Of a DNA stretch of 64,000 bases, positions 10,490 through 19,167 are shown in pieces. The first letter of the stretch is position 1; every line of letters starts with the position of its first letter. Source of the DNA: Calothrix sp. NIES-2098 (lineage in GTDB: Bacteria; Cyanobacteriota; Cyanobacteriia; Cyanobacteriales; Nostocaceae); assembly GCA_002368175.1 (NCBI GenBank), contig AP018172.1:1486001-1550000 (forward strand). The letters run 5' to 3'. The notes under the pieces were generated by a model. That model saw only the letters and a list, made by a program, of their open reading frames with translations, did no database searches and was not told the origin of the DNA. A program made the position numbers and the translations under genes.

Positions 10490-12382
10490 TCACTCAAACA
10501 CAGCCAAATCAAACCAAAAAGTAGTACCAATCCCAACTTCACTTACCAAATGAACTTTACTGTGATGCCTTTCCATAATATTGCGCACAATTGATAGACC
10601 TAAACCTGTACCTTCGAGGGTATGAACGCGATTTTCTACGCGGAAGAAGCGATCGAAAATTGCTTGTTGGTCTTCAGCAGCAATACCAATACCAGTATCA
10701 GAAATTTCAACTCGTACCAGAGGTGATTGCTTGTGAGAGTTGTTAGGCTTGGGATCTAATTGATAGGCGCGAATGGCTACTTTACCACCAGCTGGAGTAA
10801 ATTTGAGGGCATTACCAACTAAATTAGCTAATACTTGCAGTAACAAATCATAATTACCTAATACTAACGGTAAAGGTGATGTCACTTCTTGAATTAATTC
10901 AATGCCTTTATCTTTAGCATTTAGTTGATAAGTACGCAGTGTTTGCTCGATCGCTTGTCCTAAATCTACACCATCAAAATTATAGTTGCGTCCAGATTCA
11001 AGTTTGGATAAATCTAAGACATCGTTGACTAAACGTGTCAGGCGATCGGTTTCATGATTAACTGTTTGCAGGAACTCCTGACGCTGATCTATACTCAAAT
11101 CTTCGCCATAGTCGTGCAAAGTTTCGATAAAAGATTTGATATTAAATAAAGGTGTTCGTAGTTCGTGAGAAACGTTGCTGATAAATTGACTTTTGGCTTC
11201 GTTGAGTTCAACTTCACGGGTAATATCTTGTACGGTAATGGCTATACCTTTAACACTTTCCCGTTGTAAATCTAAAACTGTAGTTAAGAGAATGCGAATC
11301 GTGCGTTTAGTTGGTTGATTTAAAGCAATCCGAAATTCAGCACTTTCGCATTCTCCTGATGCCATTTCATATAAAGTACGGCTAATTTCCATTTGGACTG
11401 CGGGGGGTAAGTGATGTAGCACATTGCACCCTACAACCTCATCACTTTCCCAAGCAAAAATCCGCCGTGCTGTTGGATTAACTAATATCACCTGCATATT
11501 GTTGTCAATCAATACAGCACCATCGGCAATTGTCGAAACTAGAGTTTCTAGCTTGGCTTTTTCTGCTGTTAGTTCCTCAATATTTTGTTCTTCATAGCGT
11601 TCTAGACGCTCTGCCATATCATTAAAGCTGAGAATTAATTCTCCGAGTTCGCCTCCTAGGGGTAAGTCAATTCGCTGCTTAAAATTCCCGGCGGCGATTT
11701 GTTTCACACCTACTAACAGTTCTTTAATTGGCTTGGTGATGGTAAGCGCATTAATTACCCCTGCCAAAATTACCATTACCCAAATTGTGATAAAAACTGC
11801 AATGGTGACATCGCGGGTAAAATTGGTAGAGATAACGGCAGTTTGGTTAGGGTTAATGCCAATTGCCAAGACACCCAAGTATTTGTTCTCAGCCATGAGG
11901 GGAACAAATACATCAGTCACAGACCCATCCGGAGTCATGTGTTGCCGTACCATCGGCTTATCGCTGTCTTTAGCGTAATCTTCAGGCAATTGGATGCGCC
12001 GTTCAATGGTTAAGGAGTTTTTCACCTCTGCTTCCCAAAACGGAATGCCAAAAAAGATGTTCCCAGTTTCATCAGCGTAGAGCATATAACGCACGCTAGA
12101 AGTGCTGCTATAAAAGCGTTGCGAAAATTGGGCAACTTCCGTGAGATTGTGGTCAGCAATTAGCGGGGTAACATTGGCAGCCAGCAGCAGTCCAAGGTCA
12201 CGACCGAAGCGCGTATCATTCATCCGCGCATCCTGCTGAATCGTATTCACAGCCCAGAAGGTCAAACCACTCATAAATAAAGAAACCACTAATGTGGCCA
12301 CAGCTAACAGCTTGGTCTGGAGTGTGAAATCTGACCACCAATTTGCGATCGTTTCTCGGATTGTTTTCAAAAGAGCCAGCAT
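10490..12382 (-). CDS. nblS: Sensor histidine kinase NblS (Hik33/DspA)
   Basis: 630 aa. This conserved cyanobacterial membrane kinase responds to light and nutrient stress and controls phycobilisome degradation and high-light genes. Domains in order: TM1 (about 24-45), a periplasmic sensor domain, TM2 (about 190-213), HAMP (about 214-268), PAS (about 275-390), and HisKA with the phospho-accepting His in SNVSHELRTPLF (His406). The ATPase has an N box NLVGNALKFTP, G1 SDTGIGIA and G2 GTGLGLSI. Length and architecture match NblS. purD follows on the same strand after about 205 bases, a linkage found in other cyanobacteria. The identification is confident. Confidence 0.92.
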   Translation of the reverse strand: MLALLKTIRETIANWWSDFTLQTKLLAVATLVVSLFMSGLTFWAVNTIQQDARMNDTRFGRDLGLLLAANVTPLIADHNLTEVAQFSQRFYSSTSSVRYMLYADETGNIFFGIPFWEAEVKNSLTIERRIQLPEDYAKDSDKPMVRQHMTPDGSVTDVFVPLMAENKYLGVLAIGINPNQTAVISTNFTRDVTIAVFITIWVMVILAGVINALTITKPIKELLVGVKQIAAGNFKQRIDLPLGGELGELILSFNDMAERLERYEEQNIEELTAEKAKLETLVSTIADGAVLIDNNMQVILVNPTARRIFAWESDEVVGCNVLHHLPPAVQMEISRTLYEMASGECESAEFRIALNQPTKRTIRILLTTVLDLQRESVKGIAITVQDITREVELNEAKSQFISNVSHELRTPLFNIKSFIETLHDYGEDLSIDQRQEFLQTVNHETDRLTRLVNDVLDLSKLESGRNYNFDGVDLGQAIEQTLRTYQLNAKDKGIELIQEVTSPLPLVLGNYDLLLQVLANLVGNALKFTPAGGKVAIRAYQLDPKPNNSHKQSPLVRVEISDTGIGIAAEDQQAIFDRFFRVENRVHTLEGTGLGLSIVRNIMERHHSKVHLVSEVGIGTTFWFDLAVFE

Positions 12383-12485
12383 CTTAAATAAAGTTGTTAG
12401 TAGTTTTCCTAATAAACCCCAACAACTAAAAAATTAACAGTTAATTTGACAAATAGGTGAAGAAGTCGGTCAAGAGTCAAAAGGA

Positions 12486-12526
12486 GCCAGTCACGTGCGG
12501 AGGTTCCCTCCGTTGAGTGAACTGGC
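12486..12526. repeat. Nested palindromic intergenic repeat
   Basis: GCCAGT at 12486 pairs with ACTGGC at 12521-12526, and inside it CGGAGG (12498-12503) pairs with CCTCCG (12507-12512). Relatives of this kind of repeat are scattered in Nostocales intergenic DNA. It lies between purD and nblS. It could act as a transcript-stabilising or termination hairpin; there is no T-run. Confidence 0.5.
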
Positions 12527-12588
12527 GTTCCAGAGTCAAACGGAAGGAACGGAGAAAAAGCAAGGGAGCAGGGAGAAAAAAGAAATAA

Positions 12589-13869
12589 CTATTGCCCCTT
12601 AACTCTATGCCCAATGTCTCGACGGTAATACATCCCTTGAAAGTGAATAGATTGAATGCCTGCGTAGGCTTGGGCGATCGCTTGCGCAAAATCCTCACCA
12701 ATACCAGTTACGTTTAATACTCGACCACCATCGGTTACTACTTCTTTTTGCTCGTTCAATTTTGTGCCTGCATGAAATACAGTGACTCCGGTTGCGGTGG
12801 CTTGCTCGGTTCCTATAATAACGTGTCCTTTTTCATACGCTCCTGGATAACCTCCAGCCGCCGCCACGACTGTAGCAGCTGCTCCTTTTTTCCAAGCGAT
12901 CGCTGGCATTTCTCCTAAACGCTGTTCTATACAAGCTAGAATCAACTCTTCTAAGGGCGTTTCCAATAGCGGCAGAATGACTTGCGTTTCGGGATCGCCA
13001 AAGCGACAGTTAAATTCCAAAACCTTAAAGTCGCCATTGGGTGCAATCATTAGCCCGGCGTAGAGTACACCCCGGTAATCAATCCCCTTAGCTTTTAAAG
13101 TGGCGATCGCTCTTTCTAAGACTTCTGTTTGCACCCGTGCCATAATCTCTGGTGTGGCAATCGGCGCTGGCGCATAAGCTCCCATTCCTCCAGTATTTTC
13201 CCCGGTATCGCCTTCACCAATCCGCTTATGATCCTGTGCTGGGAGTAACGGACGAATGGTTAACCCGTCAGTCAAGGCTAAGACCGAAACTTCTTGCCCA
13301 ATCAAACATTCTTCAATGACAACAAATTCCCCAGCACTGCCAAACTGTCCTTGAAATATCGCATCAATGGCACCATCAGCTTGTTCTACCGTTTCCGCCA
13401 CCGTTACGCCCTTACCCGCCGCCAAGCCATCAGCTTTGACTACAATCGGTGCGCCCTGTGCTTTCACGTAGGATTTGGCTGCTGCGGCTTCTGTAAACAC
13501 AGCTGCTTTCGCTGTCGGAATACCCGCTTCTTGCATTAAAGCTTTTGCCCAAGCCTTACTCGCCTCAATTTGCGCTCCGGCTCTGACCGGGCCAAATACC
13601 TTCAAGCTTTGCTGATTAAGATAATCTGTAATTCCCTTTGCTAAGGGCACTTCTGGCCCGACTACCACCAGAGTTATCCCATTTTCATGACAATACTTAC
13701 CAATGCCCTCAAAGTCATCTACCGCTAGGGGTATATTTTGGCAACCTGCCATACTTGCCGTACCCCCATTTCCCGGTACGCAAACAACTTGCTCAATTTG
13801 CTTAGATTGCAGCAGTTTCCAAGCCAGAGCGTGTTCGCGCCCTCCATTACCGATAACTAAAACTTTCAC
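12589..13869 (-). CDS. purD: Phosphoribosylamine-glycine ligase PurD
   Basis: 426 aa, the normal length. PurD is the ATP-grasp enzyme that joins 5-phosphoribosylamine and glycine in purine biosynthesis. The N-terminal GNGGREHALAWKL is the family signature. The ATP-grasp core shows VVKADGLAAGKGV, and EFNCRFGDPETQV carries metal- and substrate-binding residues; GGMGAYAPAP is also typical. The C-terminal domain is complete to LHFQGMYYRRDIGHRVK-like residues. The gene follows nblS on the minus strand in physical order right to left, so purD is transcribed first and nblS after it. The identification is certain by motif. Confidence 0.96.
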   Translation of the reverse strand: MKVLVIGNGGREHALAWKLLQSKQIEQVVCVPGNGGTASMAGCQNIPLAVDDFEGIGKYCHENGITLVVVGPEVPLAKGITDYLNQQSLKVFGPVRAGAQIEASKAWAKALMQEAGIPTAKAAVFTEAAAAKSYVKAQGAPIVVKADGLAAGKGVTVAETVEQADGAIDAIFQGQFGSAGEFVVIEECLIGQEVSVLALTDGLTIRPLLPAQDHKRIGEGDTGENTGGMGAYAPAPIATPEIMARVQTEVLERAIATLKAKGIDYRGVLYAGLMIAPNGDFKVLEFNCRFGDPETQVILPLLETPLEELILACIEQRLGEMPAIAWKKGAAATVVAAAGGYPGAYEKGHVIIGTEQATATGVTVFHAGTKLNEQKEVVTDGGRVLNVTGIGEDFAQAIAQAYAGIQSIHFQGMYYRRDIGHRVKGQ

Positions 13870-14024
13870 AAATTTCCTCTTAAGTCCCTTGCCAAGCGAG
13901 AAGCTACTCGCGGATCAATTTTTTCATCAATTCTTGTTTTGATGCAAGCCCCGCAGCTTTTTCCATGAGATTAGAGATCCAATCCTGAAACAATGGTATT
14001 AGACACCAAAGTATAATCCAGACT

Positions 14025-14759
14025 ATGAGTGAACTTCCCAAAAGTCTTGAAGAAGCGATCGCCCAATCTCGGACAGCTACCCAAGCTGCTTTAGCAGACG
14101 GCCATACTCGCTTACAAGTTGAGTTTGTCTTCCCAGAACTCAAATATATGCTAGTGGCGGAAGACTTTCTGCCTGCGTTTGCGGAATACGATTCCCGCCT
14201 CAAGGTTTTCTTTGCTGATGCTGGTGCGGCTGCATTGGCGCGTCGAGAATGGGCAGATGCAAAATTTAAAATTGTCGATGTCGGTACGGGTAGGGCTACT
14301 GCAGCCGACTCAAAAATTCAGCCAGAAGATGAGATTTTTCTGTTTGTTGCACCCAGTTCCGTCGAAGTTTCACAGATGGAAAAACTCTGTCAAGAAATTG
14401 GCGATCGGCCCGTAGTCCTGTTAAATCCTCGCCTCGAAGATTTTGGAGTTGTCGGTATTGGTTACGCAGCTAGACAAGTCCGCCAACGTTTTATTGGTAA
14501 CATCGAATCTTGCTACTACTTACGCCCTGTAGACGATCAAACGGCTGTCTTTCGTTGCTACCCAGGACAGTGGCAAGTTTGGGTAGAAAAAGGTGATGAG
14601 TATCAAATCATTGCCGAATTGCCGCAAAAACCATCAGGTGATGAATTAGATCTCATACTGATGAAAGGACAAGCCCAAACAACAACTGATGCTACACCTG
14701 CGAAAAAGCCTAGTGTATTTAAGAGTTTACAAAGGTTCTTAAAGGCGTTGAGTAGTTAA
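14025..14759 (+). CDS. DUF1995 family protein
   Basis: 244 aa, no signal peptide. It has the DUF1995 pattern: PKSLEEAIAQS near the start, VEFVFPELKYMLVAEDF, a central FLFVAPSSVEVSQMEKLC, and VVLLNPRLEDFGVVGIGYAAR. The family occurs in cyanobacteria and plastids; a plant relative (LPA3) is linked to photosystem II assembly. The bacterial function is not established. The C-terminal tail PAKKPSVFKSLQRFLKALSS is basic and amphipathic and could touch membranes. The gene is divergent from purD with about 155 bases between, and is followed by a hairpin. Confidence 0.8.
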   Translation: MSELPKSLEEAIAQSRTATQAALADGHTRLQVEFVFPELKYMLVAEDFLPAFAEYDSRLKVFFADAGAAALARREWADAKFKIVDVGTGRATAADSKIQPEDEIFLFVAPSSVEVSQMEKLCQEIGDRPVVLLNPRLEDFGVVGIGYAARQVRQRFIGNIESCYYLRPVDDQTAVFRCYPGQWQVWVEKGDEYQIIAELPQKPSGDELDLILMKGQAQTTTDATPAKKPSVFKSLQRFLKALSS

Positions 14760-14797
14760 GAAAAAGCAGACAAAGCAGAGTTAGTAAATGGCTTTCT

Positions 14798-14829
14798 AGA
14801 TCCCCGACTTTTGAAAAAGTTGGGGATCT
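14798..14829. terminator. Hairpin between convergent genes
   Basis: AGATCCCCGACTTTT (14798-14812) pairs with AAAAGTTGGGGATCT (14815-14829) with one G-T wobble. The arm lengths give a long stem between two convergent genes, so it may serve as a bidirectional terminator. Similar 'GATCCCCGACTT' hairpins are also dispersed repeats in Nostocales, so a mobile-repeat origin is possible. Confidence 0.5.
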
Positions 14830-14880
14830 AAATCTAGCAATAATATTTGTGTTGTTAGCGTCAAGAATAATAAAAATGCT

Positions 14881-15498
14881 CTACAAAGCTCCATTGAAAA
14901 TCTGATTAGCAGTCAGGTTTAAATCTGGAAAAGTAGGAGATATAATACGTTCCGAATTCCTAAATTGAGCAACTTGATATTCTTCATCAACTAAATGATA
15001 AATAGAAATGGTTGGTTGTTTGGGGTTACCAATAAACTTTCTGGCTCCTAAGGCTGCATAATCAACGATCCAATATTCAGGAATCTTCATTGCTTCGTAA
15101 TTCCCTAATTTGGTGTAATAATCATCTTCCCAGTTTGTACTGACAACCTCAATGACCAAAGGAATGGATTCACTTTGAGTCACGGTAGATTCTTTTTCCC
15201 ATAATTCCTCATTTTGCAAATTAGCATCGTTGATTAATACGATATCTGGCAAGTAACCCGATGATTTTCTCGCTGGTTTTACTAAAGCTGTTTTGGGGAT
15301 AAAGTATGGCAGTTTTAAGCGCTTATATTCAACGGTAATTTCTCCGGCTAAAAATCCCGTAACTTTTTCATGCTTTCCACTCGGTTGAGACATTTCTACA
15401 ATTATCCCATCGTGTAATTCGTACCGTTTTCCGGTATTTTCCGGCAGCCAAGCAATAAATTCTTCAAAAGTCACTAGTTTGGGTAAAGCTTGAGCCAT
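14881..15498 (-). CDS. Uma2 family (DUF820) restriction-endonuclease-fold protein
   Basis: 205 aa. Uma2 proteins are very abundant in cyanobacteria and have a PD-(D/E)XK nuclease fold; their cellular role is unclear. The catalytic elements are visible: SGYLPDIVLI (Asp), then PLVIEVVSTNWEDDYYTKL (Glu, with the Lys in TKLGNYEAMKIPEYWIVD). The N-terminal TFEEFIAWLPENTGKRYELHDG matches the family start. It is an isolated gene, convergent with the DUF1995 gene. Nothing suggests a toxin-antitoxin partner next to it. Confidence 0.88.
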   Translation of the reverse strand: MAQALPKLVTFEEFIAWLPENTGKRYELHDGIIVEMSQPSGKHEKVTGFLAGEITVEYKRLKLPYFIPKTALVKPARKSSGYLPDIVLINDANLQNEELWEKESTVTQSESIPLVIEVVSTNWEDDYYTKLGNYEAMKIPEYWIVDYAALGARKFIGNPKQPTISIYHLVDEEYQVAQFRNSERIISPTFPDLNLTANQIFNGAL

Positions 15499-15610
15499 AT
15501 CAAAACCTCCGCTTGTTTTGACTTTACCATTTCCAGTATTGGGACTAATTAGTTTGGCACCCCAGCACAGGTTAATGCTTAGGAAGGTATGGGAGACAAG
15601 GAGAAAAAGA

Positions 15611-15642
15611 AATTTTGGATTTTAAATCCAAAATCCAAAATT
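15611..15642. repeat. AT-rich palindromic repeat
   Basis: The sequence AATTTTGGATTTT followed by its near-complement AAATCCAAAATCCAAAATT forms a palindromic stretch just downstream of the leftward metalloprotease gene. This repeat type is common between Nostocales genes. It may fold as a weak terminator for the upstream gene. Confidence 0.4.
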
Positions 15643-15663
15643 GTTTCCAATACCCAATACCTA

Positions 15664-18663
15664 TTAATTACTTCTTAACGGCGCATTCAAGATTTTCTCA
15701 ATGCGATCGCGTGTTTCGAGAATGTGCGCTTTGGTATATTCATCGTCGGAATTTGCTCCTGCGAGTTTTTCGTTTAATTGCCGGATTTTATACCAGGCTA
15801 ATGTGCGTGCATCTTCTGGTACGTATTCTTTGCGTAAGACAATATCGCTTAAGATATTGACGTATTCCCGTTGCAAGCCACGCCGCAGGCTGGAAATCTT
15901 CAGTGGTTTGCCTTGAGGTTTCAGCACTTCTGTCCAAATGCCTGATTGTAAGGTATCAAATAGCTCAGGCAGACTCAGTGATTTTCCTTGCGGACTCTTG
16001 AGTTCGATATCCTTGAGGCGGGAAAGGCGATCGCCTGAAAGTAAATCCACCAAGACAGCACTTTGCAGAGTCAAAACTAAGTCATGAATTGGGTAATCTA
16101 AGCGCCCAACTAAAGGATAGCTGCCCCAATGATACCAACGGGAAGGTGCTAATTTATTCAACAAATCTGGCGAGAAGTTAAAGGCATCTTCTGCAAATAC
16201 ATACTTTTGCAAAGTTTCTAATGCTTGCCGTTGTTGTTCTACTGGTACTGGTTCAAATGGTAATCTTCGCGGGCGAATACCAGGCTTGCTAGATGGGGTT
16301 TCTGTGGCATGAATGCGATAGAAAGATTGCCCGCCAATATATTTTGTCGTGTAAAAAATATTTTGGAAATAATTACCCAATACCGAGCCAAAGCGATCGC
16401 TTAAATCGCTATAACTTTCCCCAGCCACGGGATAACGTCTAGTCAGACGATCCCACATTAGGCGAGAATTATCTAGCTGCCATTGAGAATAACGCAGGAC
16501 ATTACCGCTATTGTCCCAAGCATTGGATGTGGGATCGAGGTCATACCTATCCTCATCTGTAGAGTAACTCAACTCTGGTTTGTCAGATTGGCTAGCGATT
16601 TCATCCAAAATTGGCTTTTCGGCTATGGGAGTTGTGGCCTGAGTTGGCATATAGCCATACTGAATTGCCCAATCATCATAAGGCCCGACCATATTCGGAA
16701 AATAATCGCCCTGCTTCGTACCTTGGGGTGCAATATTCGGGGGAATATAATCCATCACCGAAGCAGTTAGACCTCTGTTGGTAGTAATTTGCTTATCGTT
16801 CAGTTCCTCTGGTGGTAATAAGTTACTACCACGGAAGTTGTGCCGTAAACCCAAGGTATGACCAACTTCATGGGCGATAATTAAACGTAAGTATTGATTG
16901 ATATACTCTTTTAATTGGTCTTGGGTGGATGCGTTGTCTTGGAGAAGCGTCATCGCCATTGCACCCAAAGCAAACTGATTAGCAGCTTCCATGCCATAGC
17001 ATAAATCCGATTCACCAGCGAGTCGGGCTAGACGGCTTAACATCGGCTTTTGCTTGTCTTGATTGTCTTGGGATTTCCCGCCTAACTTATTGACGCAAAG
17101 CTGATTATTTTGCATCAACTCTGTTAAGGAAGTGCGGTTGGATACTTGGTTGGGTTGTACTATTTGTCGATACTCATTCTTCAGTACACGTACAAAGCTG
17201 CCATCGACGATAATATCTGCATCCAAAATTTCCCCAGTCAAGGGGTTAACGCGGGATGGCCCCCTAGCAAAAAATCCATCGATAGTATTAATCCAACGAA
17301 TTGTATTGTAGCGAATATCCGCCGGGTCCCATGTGGCATTATCGGGCATTTGACGCGCTTCGATTGCATCTTTGAATCCTGCCTTTAAAAAGGCTTTATT
17401 CCACATTAATATCCCTTCTTTAATCGCATCGCGGTACTCGTAAGGCACAGCGTTATCAATCCAAAAGACAATCGGTTTTTTGGGTCGGGATATGGCAGCA
17501 TTTGGGTCTTCTTTTTCCAAATTCCAGCGATTGATATAGCGCACAAATGGGTCGCCACGATCGTCTTTAGATAAGTCTTGATAGGCAGTGATAAAATAAC
17601 CGACGCGATCGTCTGCCAAACGCGGTAAGTATTTATTGTTTGGCAATTGGGAGAGGCTGTAATGAACGCGCAGAGTAAAGCCTCGGCTGTCAGGTAAGGA
17701 CTCGAAGTTTAGCTCCTCTTTATCGCGACCGCTACCCCCACCACCAGAAAAATTTAAAATCGACTCAACTTCTATGTTCTCTGGAAAGACTTTAGCATTA
17801 CCAAAATAAGACTGGTCTGTACTACCAGGGATGCCCAAACTTAAAGATAAGCCAGCTAAATCTGTGAGTAACAAATCGCCTAAATCAATCAGCAGAGTTT
17901 TGCGTTCCGGATGAATGCTTTTAATGGGAATAGTGTAGAGTACAGAGTCGCTAAAAGAGCGCACAAGCGATCGCGCCTGGGGGTCTCCTTCACGGGTACG
18001 AAAATTGACATTACGGATAGAAAATTGTAGGTTATTATCCACCCGTTTGAAATAAAACAAAAAGTCTTGCAAAGGCATCCCACTATAAATGCCTTGTTCG
18101 CCAATCCCAGATTCTAAGGTTGATGTCGCTAGATAATTTTTATTCAGCTGATCTGGTTGAATTTCTAGATAAATCTTGTTCTTCTCTTTCTGGCGATAAA
18201 GAGTGAACAATCCTTGCTGCTTGTCGGTGTCTTTGACAACATCGTCAAACGGTTCTAAATCATCCTTTTTAGATGGTTTACTCGTCGAATTCGGTTTTCC
18301 ACTCGGTTTATCTGGGGTTTTATCTGCAAGTAAAAATGGTTGTTTTCCCGCTTGCTTGGGATCTTGAACTATCCACTTAAATCTTTGCTGTTGTGCTTTT
18401 TGGCTTTGATTAATTACCCAAACTTGCTTTGAACTTTGTCCTTGAGCATCAGTGAGTTTTCCCGAATCAGTGTCTAGCTTTTTTACGGGTTCTAGGGTTA
18501 GTTGGCGACTCTCAGAAAGCTGTTGTACTGATGCTTTCAGTACTTTTTGTTGGGTGCTTAACTCAGTATTTATTCCATTCCTAGGCGGGGACTTAGCACT
18601 GGCGGTTGTTACTCCTAAAAACAAACTATGCAACAAAATTACATAAAAAGTTAATTTATTCAT
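15664..18663 (-). CDS. Secreted zinc-dependent metalloprotease (DUF5117/DUF5118 type)
   Basis: About 999 aa from the ATG at 18661-18663 (MNKLTFYVILLHSLFLG), chosen because it begins a clean signal peptide ending near ASAKS; an in-frame ATG seven codons upstream adds a non-signal-like extension. The zinc site HEVGHTLGLRHNF (about residues 595-608) is the HExxHxxGxxH metzincin motif. The large N-terminal region and the long C-terminal region fit the DUF5117/DUF4953 protease architecture found in cyanobacteria and Bacteroidetes. It is predicted to be exported to the periplasm or medium. Substrates are unknown. The gene stands alone, followed by a 480-base gap. Confidence 0.85.
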   Translation of the reverse strand: MNKLTFYVILLHSLFLGVTTASAKSPPRNGINTELSTQQKVLKASVQQLSESRQLTLEPVKKLDTDSGKLTDAQGQSSKQVWVINQSQKAQQQRFKWIVQDPKQAGKQPFLLADKTPDKPSGKPNSTSKPSKKDDLEPFDDVVKDTDKQQGLFTLYRQKEKNKIYLEIQPDQLNKNYLATSTLESGIGEQGIYSGMPLQDFLFYFKRVDNNLQFSIRNVNFRTREGDPQARSLVRSFSDSVLYTIPIKSIHPERKTLLIDLGDLLLTDLAGLSLSLGIPGSTDQSYFGNAKVFPENIEVESILNFSGGGGSGRDKEELNFESLPDSRGFTLRVHYSLSQLPNNKYLPRLADDRVGYFITAYQDLSKDDRGDPFVRYINRWNLEKEDPNAAISRPKKPIVFWIDNAVPYEYRDAIKEGILMWNKAFLKAGFKDAIEARQMPDNATWDPADIRYNTIRWINTIDGFFARGPSRVNPLTGEILDADIIVDGSFVRVLKNEYRQIVQPNQVSNRTSLTELMQNNQLCVNKLGGKSQDNQDKQKPMLSRLARLAGESDLCYGMEAANQFALGAMAMTLLQDNASTQDQLKEYINQYLRLIIAHEVGHTLGLRHNFRGSNLLPPEELNDKQITTNRGLTASVMDYIPPNIAPQGTKQGDYFPNMVGPYDDWAIQYGYMPTQATTPIAEKPILDEIASQSDKPELSYSTDEDRYDLDPTSNAWDNSGNVLRYSQWQLDNSRLMWDRLTRRYPVAGESYSDLSDRFGSVLGNYFQNIFYTTKYIGGQSFYRIHATETPSSKPGIRPRRLPFEPVPVEQQRQALETLQKYVFAEDAFNFSPDLLNKLAPSRWYHWGSYPLVGRLDYPIHDLVLTLQSAVLVDLLSGDRLSRLKDIELKSPQGKSLSLPELFDTLQSGIWTEVLKPQGKPLKISSLRRGLQREYVNILSDIVLRKEYVPEDARTLAWYKIRQLNEKLAGANSDDEYTKAHILETRDRIEKILNAPLRSN

Positions 18664-18684
18664 CAAATCATCCCCCGACAACAA

Positions 18685-19167
18685 TCATTAGTTAATTTTT
18701 TATTATTTACAAAGTCAAGTAGCTCTGTTGTTATCTAACTGAGCTAACCTAAAAATTCTCTTAGCTGGCTGATAAGCAGCAGCAAACTTTTCGGTTAAGT
18801 TATCATTACTATTTTTTCAATCTAATTGCACGCTTTTGCTGTAGGATTTTTGCTAACAATTGTATCTGTAGCAAACAGTACGTATTATTTTTACATCTAG
18901 CTAGTAAAATTGCTGGGAAGAAAGTATAACAATTCGGACGAAATCAATGAAATTACTAGAAAATGAACCACTTCTCAAGCCACCAATTTAGATTTATACG
19001 GAGAAAAATTATCAGGCTGTCATAGTTTAGCACTAGCACGAAAGTTAGCAACGTTTTACTAGTTATATATTATACAGACGTATTTTTGCAGAAAAAGCAC
19101 CTATTCCATAGAAAATTGCAGTTCATCTCTAATAAATCAGTAATGAAAAAGTAATACAAAATACAAA
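18685..19167. other. Intergenic region, no gene seen
   Basis: This AT-rich gap lies between the divergent metalloprotease and pentapeptide-repeat genes and should hold both promoters. I see no RNA gene, strong hairpin or repeat array in it. Confidence 0.4.
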